A stretch of 64,000 bases of DNA, taken from positions 1,240,001 to 1,304,000 of the forward strand of contig NZ_CP046252.1 of NCBI RefSeq assembly GCF_009720145.1. Reading direction: 5' to 3'. This document shows, in pieces, positions 18,372 to 27,549 of this stretch. The notes beneath the pieces are model-generated. The model was not told the DNA's origin and made no database searches. It saw nothing but the letters and a program-made list of their open reading frames with translations. The stretch's first letter is position 1; each line of letters starts with the position of its first letter. Source of the stretch: Sphingobium sp. CAP-1. Its GTDB lineage: Bacteria > Pseudomonadota > Alphaproteobacteria > Sphingomonadales > Sphingomonadaceae. The position numbers were made by a program, and so were the translations under genes.

Positions 18372-19880
18372 TCAGGCGACGGCCTGCGCATCGGCCAGTT
18401 GCTCCTCGCGCTCGACCCAGTCGACCAGCAGGGTCAGCACCCGGCGCAGCGCCGTATCCTGTTCCTCGGCCCGGAACTCCAGCGACGCCAGCCGTTCCTC
18501 GATCAGGGTGAAGCACCCCTTGAGCGCGTCAAGATCGATTTCGGACGGGGCCGGATGCGCGAAAGGCGCATGGACCTGCATCGCGCGCAATGAGGCGATC
18601 TCCGCCCGCAGCGCCTCGATCTCGCCCAGCATGTCGGACCGCAATGCCTCGACGGCAACGGGATCAACGAGCGGGACAGGTGCGGACGCTTCCGCCACCT
18701 GTTCCTCTTCGGCAACGAAGTCGACGGTTTCTGCGGCAAAGGGCGGTGCGAAGGGCGCGGCGTCATCCTCGACCGGGGGCAGATCGACTATGTCGGCCGA
18801 CTCCTCCTGCCCCTCTTCCTCAACCGGATCGCTCGCCGTTTCATAGACGGTGAATACCGGGCGCAGGAAAGGCGGCGGTGCCGCTTCAATCGGTTCGGCA
18901 TCCGTACAGCTGTTCGCTTCGCTGTCCGTTTCCGGTTCGGCGTCGCTCCAGAAAGCCGGCGGTTCGACGGCGTCCTCCACCGTTTCCACGACCTCTTCCG
19001 CCTCGACCGGCTCGAACGCGTCCTCGGCCATGTCCAGTACCGACGGCGCGACCGGCTCCGGCGCGACATCGCTGTCCAGCCCCATATCAGCGACCACCGC
19101 GCCAACGACATCCTCGTCGATCAGGTGCAGTTGCTCGATCGCGCCCAGCAGCAGCACCCGGCTCGTCAGCGCGTTCAGCCGGCGCGGCACGCCGCCGGTC
19201 GCGCCATAGAGCGCGGCGAAGGCGGCCGGGGTGAAGGCGGGATTGCCGCTCCAGCCCGCAATGCCCAGCCGATGGAGGATATAGGGTTCGACCTCCTGCG
19301 CCATCATCGGTTCCAGATGATGGGTGGCGATGACGCGCTGGCGCAACTGCTCCAGTTCGGGCGACTTCAGCAGGTCGCGAAATTCGGGCTGGCCCAGCAG
19401 GAATATCTGCAACAGCGACTGGCCACCCAGTTGGAAATTGGACAGCATCCGCAATTCCTCGATCGCGGAAACCGGCAAATTCTGCGCCTCGTCCACGATC
19501 AGCAGGGTGCGCCGCCCGGCCCGCGCCTGCATGTGCAGGAAGGCTTCGATCTGGTGCAGCGTCGCGGCCTTGGTCTGGCCGTCGGTCGTCAGGCCAAAGC
19601 TCTGCGCGGCAAGGCGCAGCATGTCGTCGCCCTCCACCTGGGTCGACACGATCTTGACCGCGGTCAGCCGCGCCGGATCGATCGTCTGCATCAGATGGCC
19701 GACCAATGTGGTCTTGCCCGCGCCGATATCGCCGGTGATGACGATAAAGCCTTCACCCTGCGCCAGCCCATAGCCCAGATAGGACAGCGCCTTGCGGTGG
19801 GTCGCGCTTTCGAAATAATAATGCGGGTCGGGCGTTAGCTGGAACGGGCGGCCCTGCAATCCGTAGAATTGATCGTACAT
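18372..19880 (-). CDS. XrtA-associated AAA ATPase (ExeA-like) with long acidic tail
   Basis: The 502-residue protein has an ExeA/GspA-type AAA domain in its first 270 residues. It opens MYDQFYGLQGRPFQLTPDP, with Walker A in GDIGAGKTTLVGHL, Walker B in LLIVDEAQNLP and the sensor region GQPEFRDLL. Residues of about 275-440 are very acidic, Glu/Val/Pro-rich and low in complexity. A predicted coiled segment rich in Leu and Glu closes the protein. The acidic part is much longer than the basic family unit and may tether the ATPase. ATPases of this family are constant members of exosortase A polysaccharide loci; their exact job is not known. Confidence 0.88.
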   Translation of the reverse strand: MYDQFYGLQGRPFQLTPDPHYYFESATHRKALSYLGYGLAQGEGFIVITGDIGAGKTTLVGHLMQTIDPARLTAVKIVSTQVEGDDMLRLAAQSFGLTTDGQTKAATLHQIEAFLHMQARAGRRTLLIVDEAQNLPVSAIEELRMLSNFQLGGQSLLQIFLLGQPEFRDLLKSPELEQLRQRVIATHHLEPMMAQEVEPYILHRLGIAGWSGNPAFTPAAFAALYGATGGVPRRLNALTSRVLLLGAIEQLHLIDEDVVGAVVADMGLDSDVAPEPVAPSVLDMAEDAFEPVEAEEVVETVEDAVEPPAFWSDAEPETDSEANSCTDAEPIEAAPPPFLRPVFTVYETASDPVEEEGQEESADIVDLPPVEDDAAPFAPPFAAETVDFVAEEEQVAEASAPVPLVDPVAVEALRSDMLGEIEALRAEIASLRAMQVHAPFAHPAPSEIDLDALKGCFTLIEERLASLEFRAEEQDTALRRVLTLLVDWVEREEQLADAQAVA

Positions 19881-19903
19881 TTCTTCGTCTCCAAGCCGAC
19901 CGG

Positions 19904-21499
19904 TCAGAAGCTGTAGCGCAGGCCGACCTGGCCCATGCCGCTGATGATCGTGTCGATATCGTCTGCCTGCACCCCGTCCACACCCAGCGACACGGACCCG
20001 GACAGGCGGCGCGTCAGGCTTTTATAATAGCTGCTGAACGCGCCATAGTTGAGGACATCGGGACGCCCCCCGCTGGCGTTATAATAGTTGAGATAGGTGA
20101 CGACATCGATGCTGTCGCGATCGTTGAACATATAGGTCGCCGACCCGTTGCCGTACCAATTTTCGTCGTGCGACCCGCGCACCAGCACCGTCTGCCCCTG
20201 CGGCGTGATGAACTTGCGCTGCGAATAGCCCGCGCCCAGACCAAAGCCCCATGGGCCGCGCCGCAGCGAATATTGCGCCGAAATGCCGCGATAGCGGAAA
20301 TTGGCGTCGGTGATGCCCGACAGCGCATCGTTGAAACACTGCCCCCCGCCGGTGGTGGAGAAGGCGCAGCCGGTGATATCGCCGGTGAAGGGATTGCGCG
20401 CCACGTCGAAGCTGCTGCCCGACAGCGCGGCGACATCGGCCGTGATCATGCGGCCGAAACTGTCGATCCCGTCAAAGACAATGATGGCGACGCTGCTGTC
20501 GCGGCCCTGCCACAGGAAACTGCCCTGATAGGTCATGCCGCCATAGCGTTCGCCCACCCGCGCCTGCAAGGTGGTGCGATGGCTGGGCCGCCACAGCACG
20601 CCCGCATCCCAGATGATGTCGTCAAAATCATAGATCAGCGCGCGCGGCGAGCTTTTGTCGGTGACATAGCGGCCATTGCGGATCAGCGGCACGCCGGCGT
20701 CATCCAGTTCCGGCGAGCGCTGGCTGATCTGGATCTTTTCATAACCGACGCCACCGACCAGCGCGAGCGTGCGCGACACCGGCAGCGTCGCATCAACCCG
20801 GCCCCAGGCGTCCTCGAACCGCTGGTCGAGCTGGCTCGCATCCTCCCGGTCGTAACCGGCGCTGGCAGTCAGGCCGATCGCGGGCAGCACCGTGTCGGGC
20901 TGAAAACCGATCGATCCCATGACGCTGTGCGTCCAGCTATCGGCAAAGGAGCCGGTCGACGGGCCATTAACATCATTCTGGCTGGTGCTGTCATCGACCC
21001 GTGCATAGCCCAGCCGATAGGAGGCGTTGACGTTGAAGTCGCCCAATTGCGTCGTGTAGGACGGCCCGACATAGCCCGACCAGACCTGACTGGTATAGGT
21101 GTCGCGCTGGGTCGTCGCGCCGGCAAGACCGTCAGTGCGCACCCGCGAAGCCAGCGCACCGCCCTGAAGCGACAGGCCACGCGTCACGATGATATTGGCA
21201 TGGCTGATGCCGCTCAGCACATCCTGATCGGTCGCCGGTCCCCAGCCGAAACTGTGATTATATTGCAGGTCGACCGCCGCCTCGACCCGGCGCGTCTGCA
21301 CCTCCGCCGTCACGCCGGCGGTGACATTGGTATAGGTCAGCACGTCGCCGCCGCCCTTGAGCGGGCCGGTCACGACCTGATCCACGCCCAGATAGGGCGT
21401 CACATTGACGCGCTTGTCCTGCCCCGACTGCGCGAGTGCGGGGGTGGTGGCGGCCAGCGCGGCGAGCGAGGCGCCCGCGATCCAGTGCCGGACGGTCAT
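19904..21499 (-). CDS. XrtA-associated outer-membrane beta-barrel protein
   Basis: The 531-residue protein has a signal peptide (about residues 1-23, ending TPALAQ). The rest consists of alternating aromatic and polar beta strands, ending MGQVGLRYSF with the terminal phenylalanine of outer-membrane barrels. It matches the PEP-CTERM-system-associated outer-membrane protein family by its opening (VNVTPYLGVDQVVTG) and its position between the ATPase and the tyrosine kinase. It may serve as, or with, the outer-membrane exopolysaccharide pore. Its ATG overlaps the kinase gene stop by four bases. Confidence 0.85.
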   Translation of the reverse strand: MTVRHWIAGASLAALAATTPALAQSGQDKRVNVTPYLGVDQVVTGPLKGGGDVLTYTNVTAGVTAEVQTRRVEAAVDLQYNHSFGWGPATDQDVLSGISHANIIVTRGLSLQGGALASRVRTDGLAGATTQRDTYTSQVWSGYVGPSYTTQLGDFNVNASYRLGYARVDDSTSQNDVNGPSTGSFADSWTHSVMGSIGFQPDTVLPAIGLTASAGYDREDASQLDQRFEDAWGRVDATLPVSRTLALVGGVGYEKIQISQRSPELDDAGVPLIRNGRYVTDKSSPRALIYDFDDIIWDAGVLWRPSHRTTLQARVGERYGGMTYQGSFLWQGRDSSVAIIVFDGIDSFGRMITADVAALSGSSFDVARNPFTGDITGCAFSTTGGGQCFNDALSGITDANFRYRGISAQYSLRRGPWGFGLGAGYSQRKFITPQGQTVLVRGSHDENWYGNGSATYMFNDRDSIDVVTYLNYYNASGGRPDVLNYGAFSSYYKSLTRRLSGSVSLGVDGVQADDIDTIISGMGQVGLRYSF

Positions 21500-22443
21500 G
21501 ACTGGGGTTCCCCCTTGGAATAATAGCTGCCGAAGCGGCGCGCCCCGCCCTGAAAACGGACGGCGTTGAGCAGAAGCTGGACCTGTGCCCCGCCCTTCAG
21601 CATCCCCACCGCGTCGCGCAGCGCGCTTTCGGGCGTCTTGTCGGCGCGCACCACCAGCAGCGCGATCGCCGCATGGCTGGCGAGGACGGCGGCGGGCGAC
21701 GCCGCGAGCAAAGGCGGCGAATCGAAGATGACGATCCGGTCGGGCCGGCCTTCGGTCAGCCGGTTGAGCAGTTGCTCGGTCCGCGCCGAGGCCAGATATT
21801 CGGTGTCGTTATTGCTGCGCTGCCCGGCGGGCAGGACGGACAGGGAAGGCATGTCGGTGCGGATCACGCAGTCCTCGATCGCGATCATCGGATCGGCCAG
21901 CGCGTCCATCAGGCCGGGTCCGGCCTCCAGCCCCAGCGTCGCGGGAATGCCCGGTTTGCCGAAATCGGCGTCGACCAGCAATATTTCGCGATCCTTCTCC
22001 GCCGCCAGACTGAGCGCCAGATTGATCGCGCAGAAGCTCTTGCCCTCGCCGCTATGGGCGGAGCAGACGAGGATGCGGTTGCCGCGCTTATTGTCGCGCA
22101 ACTGCGCCAACAGATCGCGCTTGAGCAGGCGAAATTCCTCGCTCATCGCCGTCACCGGGCCGTCGGGACGAATGAAGCCGGCTTCGGCCAGCGCGATCCG
22201 GTCGATCGGCTGCACCGGGCCGGTCCAGGCCGGCGCGCGATAGGCGGGCGGCGCTATCGGTGCGGCAGGGGTCTGGAAAGCCGCGTCCACCGGCGCGGCG
22301 ACGGGCGTGGGCGCTGGCGGCAGGTCGTCGGGAACATCGACGGCGGGCGCGGCGCGTCCGCGCAGCGCGGCGTTGAAATCATAAAGTTCGGTGGCCCGCT
22401 CGATCAGCGATCCCCGGCCCTTGATGGAGCTGTGCTGGTTCAT
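21496..22443 (-). CDS. XrtA-associated bacterial tyrosine autokinase
   Basis: The 315-residue cytosolic protein is a BY-kinase (CpsD/CapB type). Walker A is CSAHSGEGKSFCAINLA near residue 140, Walker A' is ILLVDADFGKPG, and Walker B is RIVIFDSPPLL. An N-terminal Pro/Ala-rich linker (about 30-90) precedes the kinase domain. The C-terminal tyrosine cluster is short: only SYYSKG close to the end. ATG 22443 is used because it lies 15 bases after the chain-length gene stop. The pair with the separate Wzz-like protein is the usual split polysaccharide co-polymerase, which controls chain length by phosphorylation. Confidence 0.9.
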   Translation of the reverse strand: MNQHSSIKGRGSLIERATELYDFNAALRGRAAPAVDVPDDLPPAPTPVAAPVDAAFQTPAAPIAPPAYRAPAWTGPVQPIDRIALAEAGFIRPDGPVTAMSEEFRLLKRDLLAQLRDNKRGNRILVCSAHSGEGKSFCAINLALSLAAEKDREILLVDADFGKPGIPATLGLEAGPGLMDALADPMIAIEDCVIRTDMPSLSVLPAGQRSNNDTEYLASARTEQLLNRLTEGRPDRIVIFDSPPLLAASPAAVLASHAAIALLVVRADKTPESALRDAVGMLKGGAQVQLLLNAVRFQGGARRFGSYYSKGEPQS

Positions 22444-22457
22444 CTTCCCTGGCTCCT

Positions 22458-23978
22458 TCACGCCATACCGCGCTGGACGAATTCGACCACGATCAGCAGC
22501 AGGCAGACGGCCGCCAGACCGCCGCTCGCCCCGGCGAACCATTTCATGCGTTGCTTTTCGATCGCGACCTGCGCCGCGCTGACCGTCTGGCTGATCGATC
22601 CGGCGACCGGCAGGCCGATCGCCTTTTCCAGCCGCGCGGCGGTGGGGAACGTCCCCTTGAGCTGTCCCAGCGCGAAGGCGACGCCGACGCCCGCGCCGAT
22701 CCCCAGGATCAGCACGCCCAGCAGCAGCAGCGGCCGGTTGGGCGCGGACGGCGCGGTCGGGGTGCTGGGCGGCTGGATGACGCGGAACTGGACGGAGCCG
22801 GTTTCGGTCTTGACCTCGCCGCGCAGGCGGATTTCCTCGCGATCGGCGGTCAGTTTGTCATATTGGGCCTTCAGCGCGGCATAGTCGCTGTCGAGCTTTT
22901 CCTGTTCCGACGCGACGCCCGGTTCATCGACCTGTTTCGACATCATGGTGTTGAGGTCGCCCTGCAACTGCGCCTTGCGCGCGCTGAGCGCCTGCACCGT
23001 GGCGGCGCGTTCGGCCTGCATCGACCGGATCGAGAGGTAAGCGGGATTGGGCGTGCTGCCCGCCCCGCCCGCGCTGCCGCCGCCGGCCCGACGCAGGGCG
23101 TCAACCTCTCGCTGGGCGGCGATCACGTCGGGATGGCTGGCGGTCCAGCCGCGCGCGCGCATGGAGGCAAGGTTGGACTGGGCCTGCGCCAGCGGCGACA
23201 CGCCGCCCGACGCGCCGACGCCTGGCAGGGTCGCGGGCGTGCCGGCCAACTGGCCGTTCATGGCGCTCAGCGCGCTCTGCGCCTGAACCAGTTGCGAATC
23301 GATATTGTTGATTTCGGACCGGGCCGCATCCATGCGCTGGCTGATCGATCCCGCGCCGGGCAGCAGGCCGACATAGCGCTGCGCAAATTCAACACGACGC
23401 TGATCGGCCGCCTCCAGTTGCTTGCCGCGCGCGGCGATCTGCTGGTCGAGGAAAGCCAGACTCTGCTTGGTCTGGTTGCGGTCGCCAGACAGATTCTCTT
23501 CCTGGAAAATGTCGATCAGCTTTTGCACCACCTGCTGGGCGATGCGGCTGTTGGCCCCGTCCGACAGGCTGGAATCGGCGGAAATGGCGCTGATGTCGAT
23601 CATGCTGGGATCGGCCTGCGCCATCACGGTGATATTCTCGCGCAGCTTGGTGATCTTCGCGGCAATGTCGCGCGGGCCGGACACGGTCTGGGACAGGTCG
23701 GTGTCGCGCACCACCTTCTCCAGATTTTCCGCGCTGGCCAGCGTGCTGCGCACCCGGTCCAGATCCTGCTGCGACTGGACCTGGGTGATGCCGACCTTGT
23801 CCTCCAGCAGCGACTGGGTGTTCACATAGACCCGCGCCTTGGACTGGTAGCTGTTGGGAATGAAGGCCACGCCCAGCCAGCCCAGCATACACACGCCCCA
23901 GGCGACGCCCAGCGCCACCCAGCGGCGGCTCCAGATGCCGTGCAGAACGATCAGCAATTCGTCGTAAAGGCCCGCCAT
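22458..23978 (-). CDS. XrtA-associated chain-length determinant (Wzz-like polysaccharide co-polymerase)
   Basis: The 506-residue inner-membrane protein has a membrane helix near residues 20-40 and a second near 420-445. Between them is a large periplasmic domain rich in coiled-coil heptads (about 160-240 and 320-390). A third hydrophobic segment is near the C terminus. Conserved Wzz-type features are the YQSKARVYVNTQSLLEDKVG stretch and the proline-rich motif FRVIQPPSTPTAP before the second helix. It sets polymer length together with the tyrosine kinase downstream. It follows the export lipoprotein gene by two bases. Confidence 0.9.
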   Translation of the reverse strand: MAGLYDELLIVLHGIWSRRWVALGVAWGVCMLGWLGVAFIPNSYQSKARVYVNTQSLLEDKVGITQVQSQQDLDRVRSTLASAENLEKVVRDTDLSQTVSGPRDIAAKITKLRENITVMAQADPSMIDISAISADSSLSDGANSRIAQQVVQKLIDIFQEENLSGDRNQTKQSLAFLDQQIAARGKQLEAADQRRVEFAQRYVGLLPGAGSISQRMDAARSEINNIDSQLVQAQSALSAMNGQLAGTPATLPGVGASGGVSPLAQAQSNLASMRARGWTASHPDVIAAQREVDALRRAGGGSAGGAGSTPNPAYLSIRSMQAERAATVQALSARKAQLQGDLNTMMSKQVDEPGVASEQEKLDSDYAALKAQYDKLTADREEIRLRGEVKTETGSVQFRVIQPPSTPTAPSAPNRPLLLLGVLILGIGAGVGVAFALGQLKGTFPTAARLEKAIGLPVAGSISQTVSAAQVAIEKQRMKWFAGASGGLAAVCLLLIVVEFVQRGMA

Positions 23979-23980
23979 GG

Positions 23981-24625
23981 TCAGAACATGCTTTCAGGGA
24001 TGATGATAACGTCACCGGGCGCGAGCAGCACATTGGCGCGCGTATCGCCCTTTTTGAGCAGGTCGTTCAGGCGGACCTGATATTCCTTCTGCTTGCCGGT
24101 CGCCTTGTCGAAGCGAACCAGCCGGCCGCGATTGCCCGCCGCATATTCGGACAGGCCGCCGACCGAGATCATCGCGTCGAGCAGCGTCATATTGGCGCGA
24201 TAGGGGATGGAGGCCGGCTTTTCGGTCGCGCCGACGATCCGCACCTGCTGGCTGTAGGTGCCGTTGAAATTGTTGACGATCACCGACACCAGCGGATTTT
24301 CGATATATTGCGACAGCGCCAGCTTGATATCCTCGGCCAGCATCTTGGGCGTCTTGCCCACGGCCGGCATGTCGGTGATCAGCGGGGTGGTGATGCGGCC
24401 GTCGGGACGCACCTGCACCTTGGCCCCCAGTTCGGCGTTGCGCCATACGAAAATGGTCAGGTCGTCCAGCGGGCCGATAACATATTCCTCGCCCGGCCCC
24501 TCCTGCGTCGACACGAAGGAGGCAGGCGGCAATTGCGGCCCGGCCCCGCCCGACGCGCAGCCCGACAGGGCGACCGCGGGCAGCGAGGCGCCGATCAGAA
24601 GCCTGGAAACCGACTTGAAACGCAT
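23981..24625 (-). CDS. Polysaccharide export lipoprotein (Wza-like), XrtA-associated
   Basis: The 214-residue protein has a lipoprotein signal with lipobox LSGCAS at about residues 21-25. A Poly_export domain begins YVIGPLDDLTIFVWRNAELG, and SLBB-type segments follow (VRIVGATEKPASIPYRANMT). It should sit in the outer membrane or periplasm as part of the exopolysaccharide channel. It is the first gene of the long leftward operon and is preceded by AAGGGG ahead of its ATG. It is shorter than Wza, as is normal for the exosortase A version. Confidence 0.9.
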   Translation of the reverse strand: MRFKSVSRLLIGASLPAVALSGCASGGAGPQLPPASFVSTQEGPGEEYVIGPLDDLTIFVWRNAELGAKVQVRPDGRITTPLITDMPAVGKTPKMLAEDIKLALSQYIENPLVSVIVNNFNGTYSQQVRIVGATEKPASIPYRANMTLLDAMISVGGLSEYAAGNRGRLVRFDKATGKQKEYQVRLNDLLKKGDTRANVLLAPGDVIIIPESMF

Positions 24626-24722
24626 AACCTAACCCCTTTGTCGAGCCATGCGCGCGCGGCGACCGAAAAGGGGAAGGCCGCCCGCCATCACATGGCTTTG
24701 GACCTCTTCTTGCCCGGAAAGG

Positions 24723-24750
24723 GTAAAGATACCGTTAGGAGTTAAGTCCT
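24723..24750 (-). promoter_or_regulatory. Possible promoter/operator of the exopolysaccharide operon
   Basis: On the minus strand, upstream of the export gene, a TATCTT hexamer adjoins an imperfect palindrome, AGGA-CTTAAC-TCCT (24737-24750). Position and symmetry suggest a regulator site overlapping a promoter, but no good -35 box at standard spacing is seen. Confidence 0.3.
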
Positions 24751-24757
24751 GAGCAAA

Positions 24758-25990
24758 TCAGCCAAGTAAAAGTTCACGAGGACTTGGATGGCCAAGAAAT
24801 GCCGCAGGACTTGCCGATGCGCCATATGCCCCCGCCAGGAAGATGGCGACAAGATCGCCTTCGCCGACCGGCGGCAGCGCCACCTTCTCCCCCAGCCGGT
24901 CGATCGGGGTGCAGAGGCAGCCCACCACCGTCACCGGCTCCGCCGCCGGGGCCGCACCGAAATGATTGGCGAGCGCGATCGGATAGTTGCGGCGGACCAC
25001 CGTGCCGAAATTGCCGCTGGCTGCGAGTTGATGATGCAGCCCGCCATCCACGACGACGAACGTCTCTCCCTGGCTGCGCTTCACATCGACCACGCGGGTC
25101 AGGTAGACGCCCGCCTCCCCCACCAGCCAGCGGCCCAGTTCGATGGCGAAATCGCTGGTCCGCACTATGTCGGGCAGGCTTTCCAGCACGCTGTCCAGCG
25201 CCACGCCGATCGGGCGAATGTCCAGCCGCTCGTCGCCGGGGAAATAGGCGAGGCCAAAGCCACCGCCCAGATTGACCAGCGGCGGGGCCGCGCCCACTTC
25301 GTCCGACAGCCGCGCGGCGAGCGCGATCGTCGCCGCCTGCGTCTCGATGATCGCCATCGCGTCCAGATTTTGGCTGCCCGCGAAAATATGCCAGCCCTGC
25401 CAGTCCGCCCCGGCGTCGATCATCGCCCGCGCCAGCGCCGCCGCCCGGTCGGCATCCACGCCGAAAGGCTTGGCCCCGCCGCCCATCTTCATCCCCGATC
25501 CCTTGAGGTCGAAATCCGGGTTCACCCGCACCGCGACGCGCGGCCTCTTGCCGACCTTTTCGGCCGCCGCCAGCGCGCGACGCCCTTCGCCCTCCGACTC
25601 CAGATGCAGCGTGACGCCAGCGAAGATCGCGGCCTCCAGTTCGTCATTGCGCTTGCCCGGCCCGGCGAAACTGATCCGGTCCGGCGCCATGCCGGCCGTC
25701 AGCGCCATCGCCAGTTCGCCGCCCGACGCGATGTCGAACCCGTCGACCTGCCCCGTCATCCGCGCCAGCAGCGGCGCGTGAGGATTGGCCTTCACCGCAT
25801 AATGGAGATGCACCGCCTTTGGCATCGCCTCGCGGAAGCGGCGCACCTGCGCCTCGACAATGGCCATGTCATAGACGAACAGCGGCGTATCGCCCGCTTC
25901 GTCCACCAGGCTGGCCGCGCCGCAGCCGCCGATCAGCAACATGCCCTCTTCGTCCCCGAACCAGGCGGGAATCGGTCCCATCGGCTTCAT
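24758..25990 (-). CDS. PLP-dependent decarboxylase, exosortase A-associated
   Basis: The 410-residue protein belongs to the ornithine/diaminopimelate decarboxylase fold III family. The PLP lysine is in LHYAVKANPHAPLL near residue 67, the phosphate-binding glycine-rich loop is NLGGGFGLAYFPGDE near 240, and the active-site cysteine is in GCLCTPIDRLGE near 360. This subgroup is found with exosortase A loci and may provide an amine or decarboxylated amino acid that is joined to the carrier protein or polysaccharide; the substrate is unknown. Its ATG overlaps the stop of the acyl ligase gene by four bases, so the two are coupled. Confidence 0.88.
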   Translation of the reverse strand: MKPMGPIPAWFGDEEGMLLIGGCGAASLVDEAGDTPLFVYDMAIVEAQVRRFREAMPKAVHLHYAVKANPHAPLLARMTGQVDGFDIASGGELAMALTAGMAPDRISFAGPGKRNDELEAAIFAGVTLHLESEGEGRRALAAAEKVGKRPRVAVRVNPDFDLKGSGMKMGGGAKPFGVDADRAAALARAMIDAGADWQGWHIFAGSQNLDAMAIIETQAATIALAARLSDEVGAAPPLVNLGGGFGLAYFPGDERLDIRPIGVALDSVLESLPDIVRTSDFAIELGRWLVGEAGVYLTRVVDVKRSQGETFVVVDGGLHHQLAASGNFGTVVRRNYPIALANHFGAAPAAEPVTVVGCLCTPIDRLGEKVALPPVGEGDLVAIFLAGAYGASASPAAFLGHPSPRELLLG

Positions 25991-27516
25991 GCGCCATAGG
26001 TTCCGGCAAGCGCGACCCGATCGATCTTGCCATTGGGATTGCGGGGAAATTCGGGAAGCACGATCATATCCTTGGGCTGCATGAAATTGGGCAGTTCCTG
26101 TTTGAGATGCGCGGCGACCGTATCGGCCGCCGCCGGGTCCGCCGACCGGATCAGCAGGCGCACCGCCTGCCCCAGCCGATCGTCCTTCACCCCCAACGCG
26201 ACCGCTTCGGCAACGCCCGGCACAGCGACGGCGGCCTCCTCTATCTCGGTCGGGCTGATGCGGTTGCCGGCCGACTTGATCATCGCATCGTCGCGCCCGA
26301 CGAAATAGAGCAGTCCGTCAGCATCACGGCGCACCGTATCGCCCGACCAGACCGCCATGCCGCCATAGCGCGACGCGGCGGGCGCGGGTTTGAAGCGTTC
26401 GGCGGTGCGCGCCGGATCGCGCCAATAGCCCTGCGCCACCAGCGGGCCGCAATGGACCAGTTCGCCCGGCTCGTCATCCTGCGTCACGCTGCCGTCGGGG
26501 CGAACCACCAAAATCTCCGCGAAGGGAATGGCACGGCCCATCGAATCGGGATGGCTGGCGACCAGCGCCGGCGGCAGGTATGTGGAACGGAACGCCTCGG
26601 TCAGGCCATACATGGGGTAAAGATCGGCCTGCGCAAACAGCGCGCGCAGCTTCGCCACCAGCGGGCGGGTCAACGCCCCGCCGCTGTTGGTCAGCCGCCG
26701 CAGCTTGCCCGCCACCTCGGCCGGCCAGTCCAGTTCGGTCAGTTGTACCCAGAGCGGCGGCACGCCCGCCAGCGTCGTGATATCCCGGCGGTCGACCAGC
26801 TTCATTACGTCGCGCGGGGTCAGATAATCGAGCGGATAGACGCAGCCGCCCGAAAACCATGTGGAGAGCAACTGGTTCTGCCCATAGTCGAAGCTGAAGG
26901 GCAGGACGCAGGCGGTGCGATCGTCCGGCGTGAGTTTCAGATAATCCGCCACCGCCACCGCGCCCAGCCAGAGATTGGCGTGGGTCAACACGACCCCCTT
27001 GGGCCGGCCGGTCGATCCGCTGGTGTAGAGGATCGCCGCCAGAGCATCCGGCGCAGCCGTCGAAGGACCAACCGCCTGCCCTCCGCTCATCGCGCAGGCG
27101 GCGTCCTCCTCGCGGTGGAGCCGGCACCCGGCCGGCACATCGCCCGGCTGGAGGCTGTCGAGCCGCGCCGCCGTGCCGATCAGCAAGGCAGCGCCACTGT
27201 CCGCCAATATGTGCGCGACCTGCCCATGTTTGAGCAGCGGATTGACCGGCACATGGACGAGGCCCGCGCGCGGCGCGGCCAGCGGCATCAGCGCGGCGAC
27301 CGGCCCCTTGGCGATCCAGCTTGCGACTCGCGCGCCCGGTTTCAGCCCGAAACCGGCGAGCCAGCCGGCCAGCCGGCCCAGCGTCTGCTCCAGTTCCGCA
27401 TAGTTATAACTGCCCGAACGGCCATCCAGCGCCGGCCGCACGGGATCTCCGCGCAAGAGCAGATGGTCGATCGGCCGCATTTGCGCGCCGTCGATCATCG
27501 GAACTGGATCAGGCAC
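25987..27516 (-). CDS. Acyl-CoA ligase (AMP-forming), exosortase A-associated
   Basis: The 509-residue ANL-superfamily enzyme shows the P-loop motif ILYTSGSTGRPKGVVLTHAN near residue 165, the YGLTEAFRSTYLPP motif near 300, and the C-terminal lysine in NPNGKIDRVALAG. It should adenylate an acid and load it on CoA or on the acyl carrier protein encoded nearby (28622-28909). It forms a coupled pair with the PLP decarboxylase. The next gene, at 27550, is divergent with only 33 bases between starts, so the two directions may share a control region. The start could also be the ATG six codons inside. Confidence 0.88.
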   Translation of the reverse strand: MPDPVPMIDGAQMRPIDHLLLRGDPVRPALDGRSGSYNYAELEQTLGRLAGWLAGFGLKPGARVASWIAKGPVAALMPLAAPRAGLVHVPVNPLLKHGQVAHILADSGAALLIGTAARLDSLQPGDVPAGCRLHREEDAACAMSGGQAVGPSTAAPDALAAILYTSGSTGRPKGVVLTHANLWLGAVAVADYLKLTPDDRTACVLPFSFDYGQNQLLSTWFSGGCVYPLDYLTPRDVMKLVDRRDITTLAGVPPLWVQLTELDWPAEVAGKLRRLTNSGGALTRPLVAKLRALFAQADLYPMYGLTEAFRSTYLPPALVASHPDSMGRAIPFAEILVVRPDGSVTQDDEPGELVHCGPLVAQGYWRDPARTAERFKPAPAASRYGGMAVWSGDTVRRDADGLLYFVGRDDAMIKSAGNRISPTEIEEAAVAVPGVAEAVALGVKDDRLGQAVRLLIRSADPAAADTVAAHLKQELPNFMQPKDMIVLPEFPRNPNGKIDRVALAGTYGA

Positions 27517-27549
27517 GGCCGTTTAACTCCATATGCAGATTCTTCTTCT

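Noticed and set aside
25819..27549. Upstream extension of the GNAT-like gene to a 924-codon frame
   Set aside because: The extension is antisense to the acyl ligase gene and has no protein-like features. The true domain begins after 27550.
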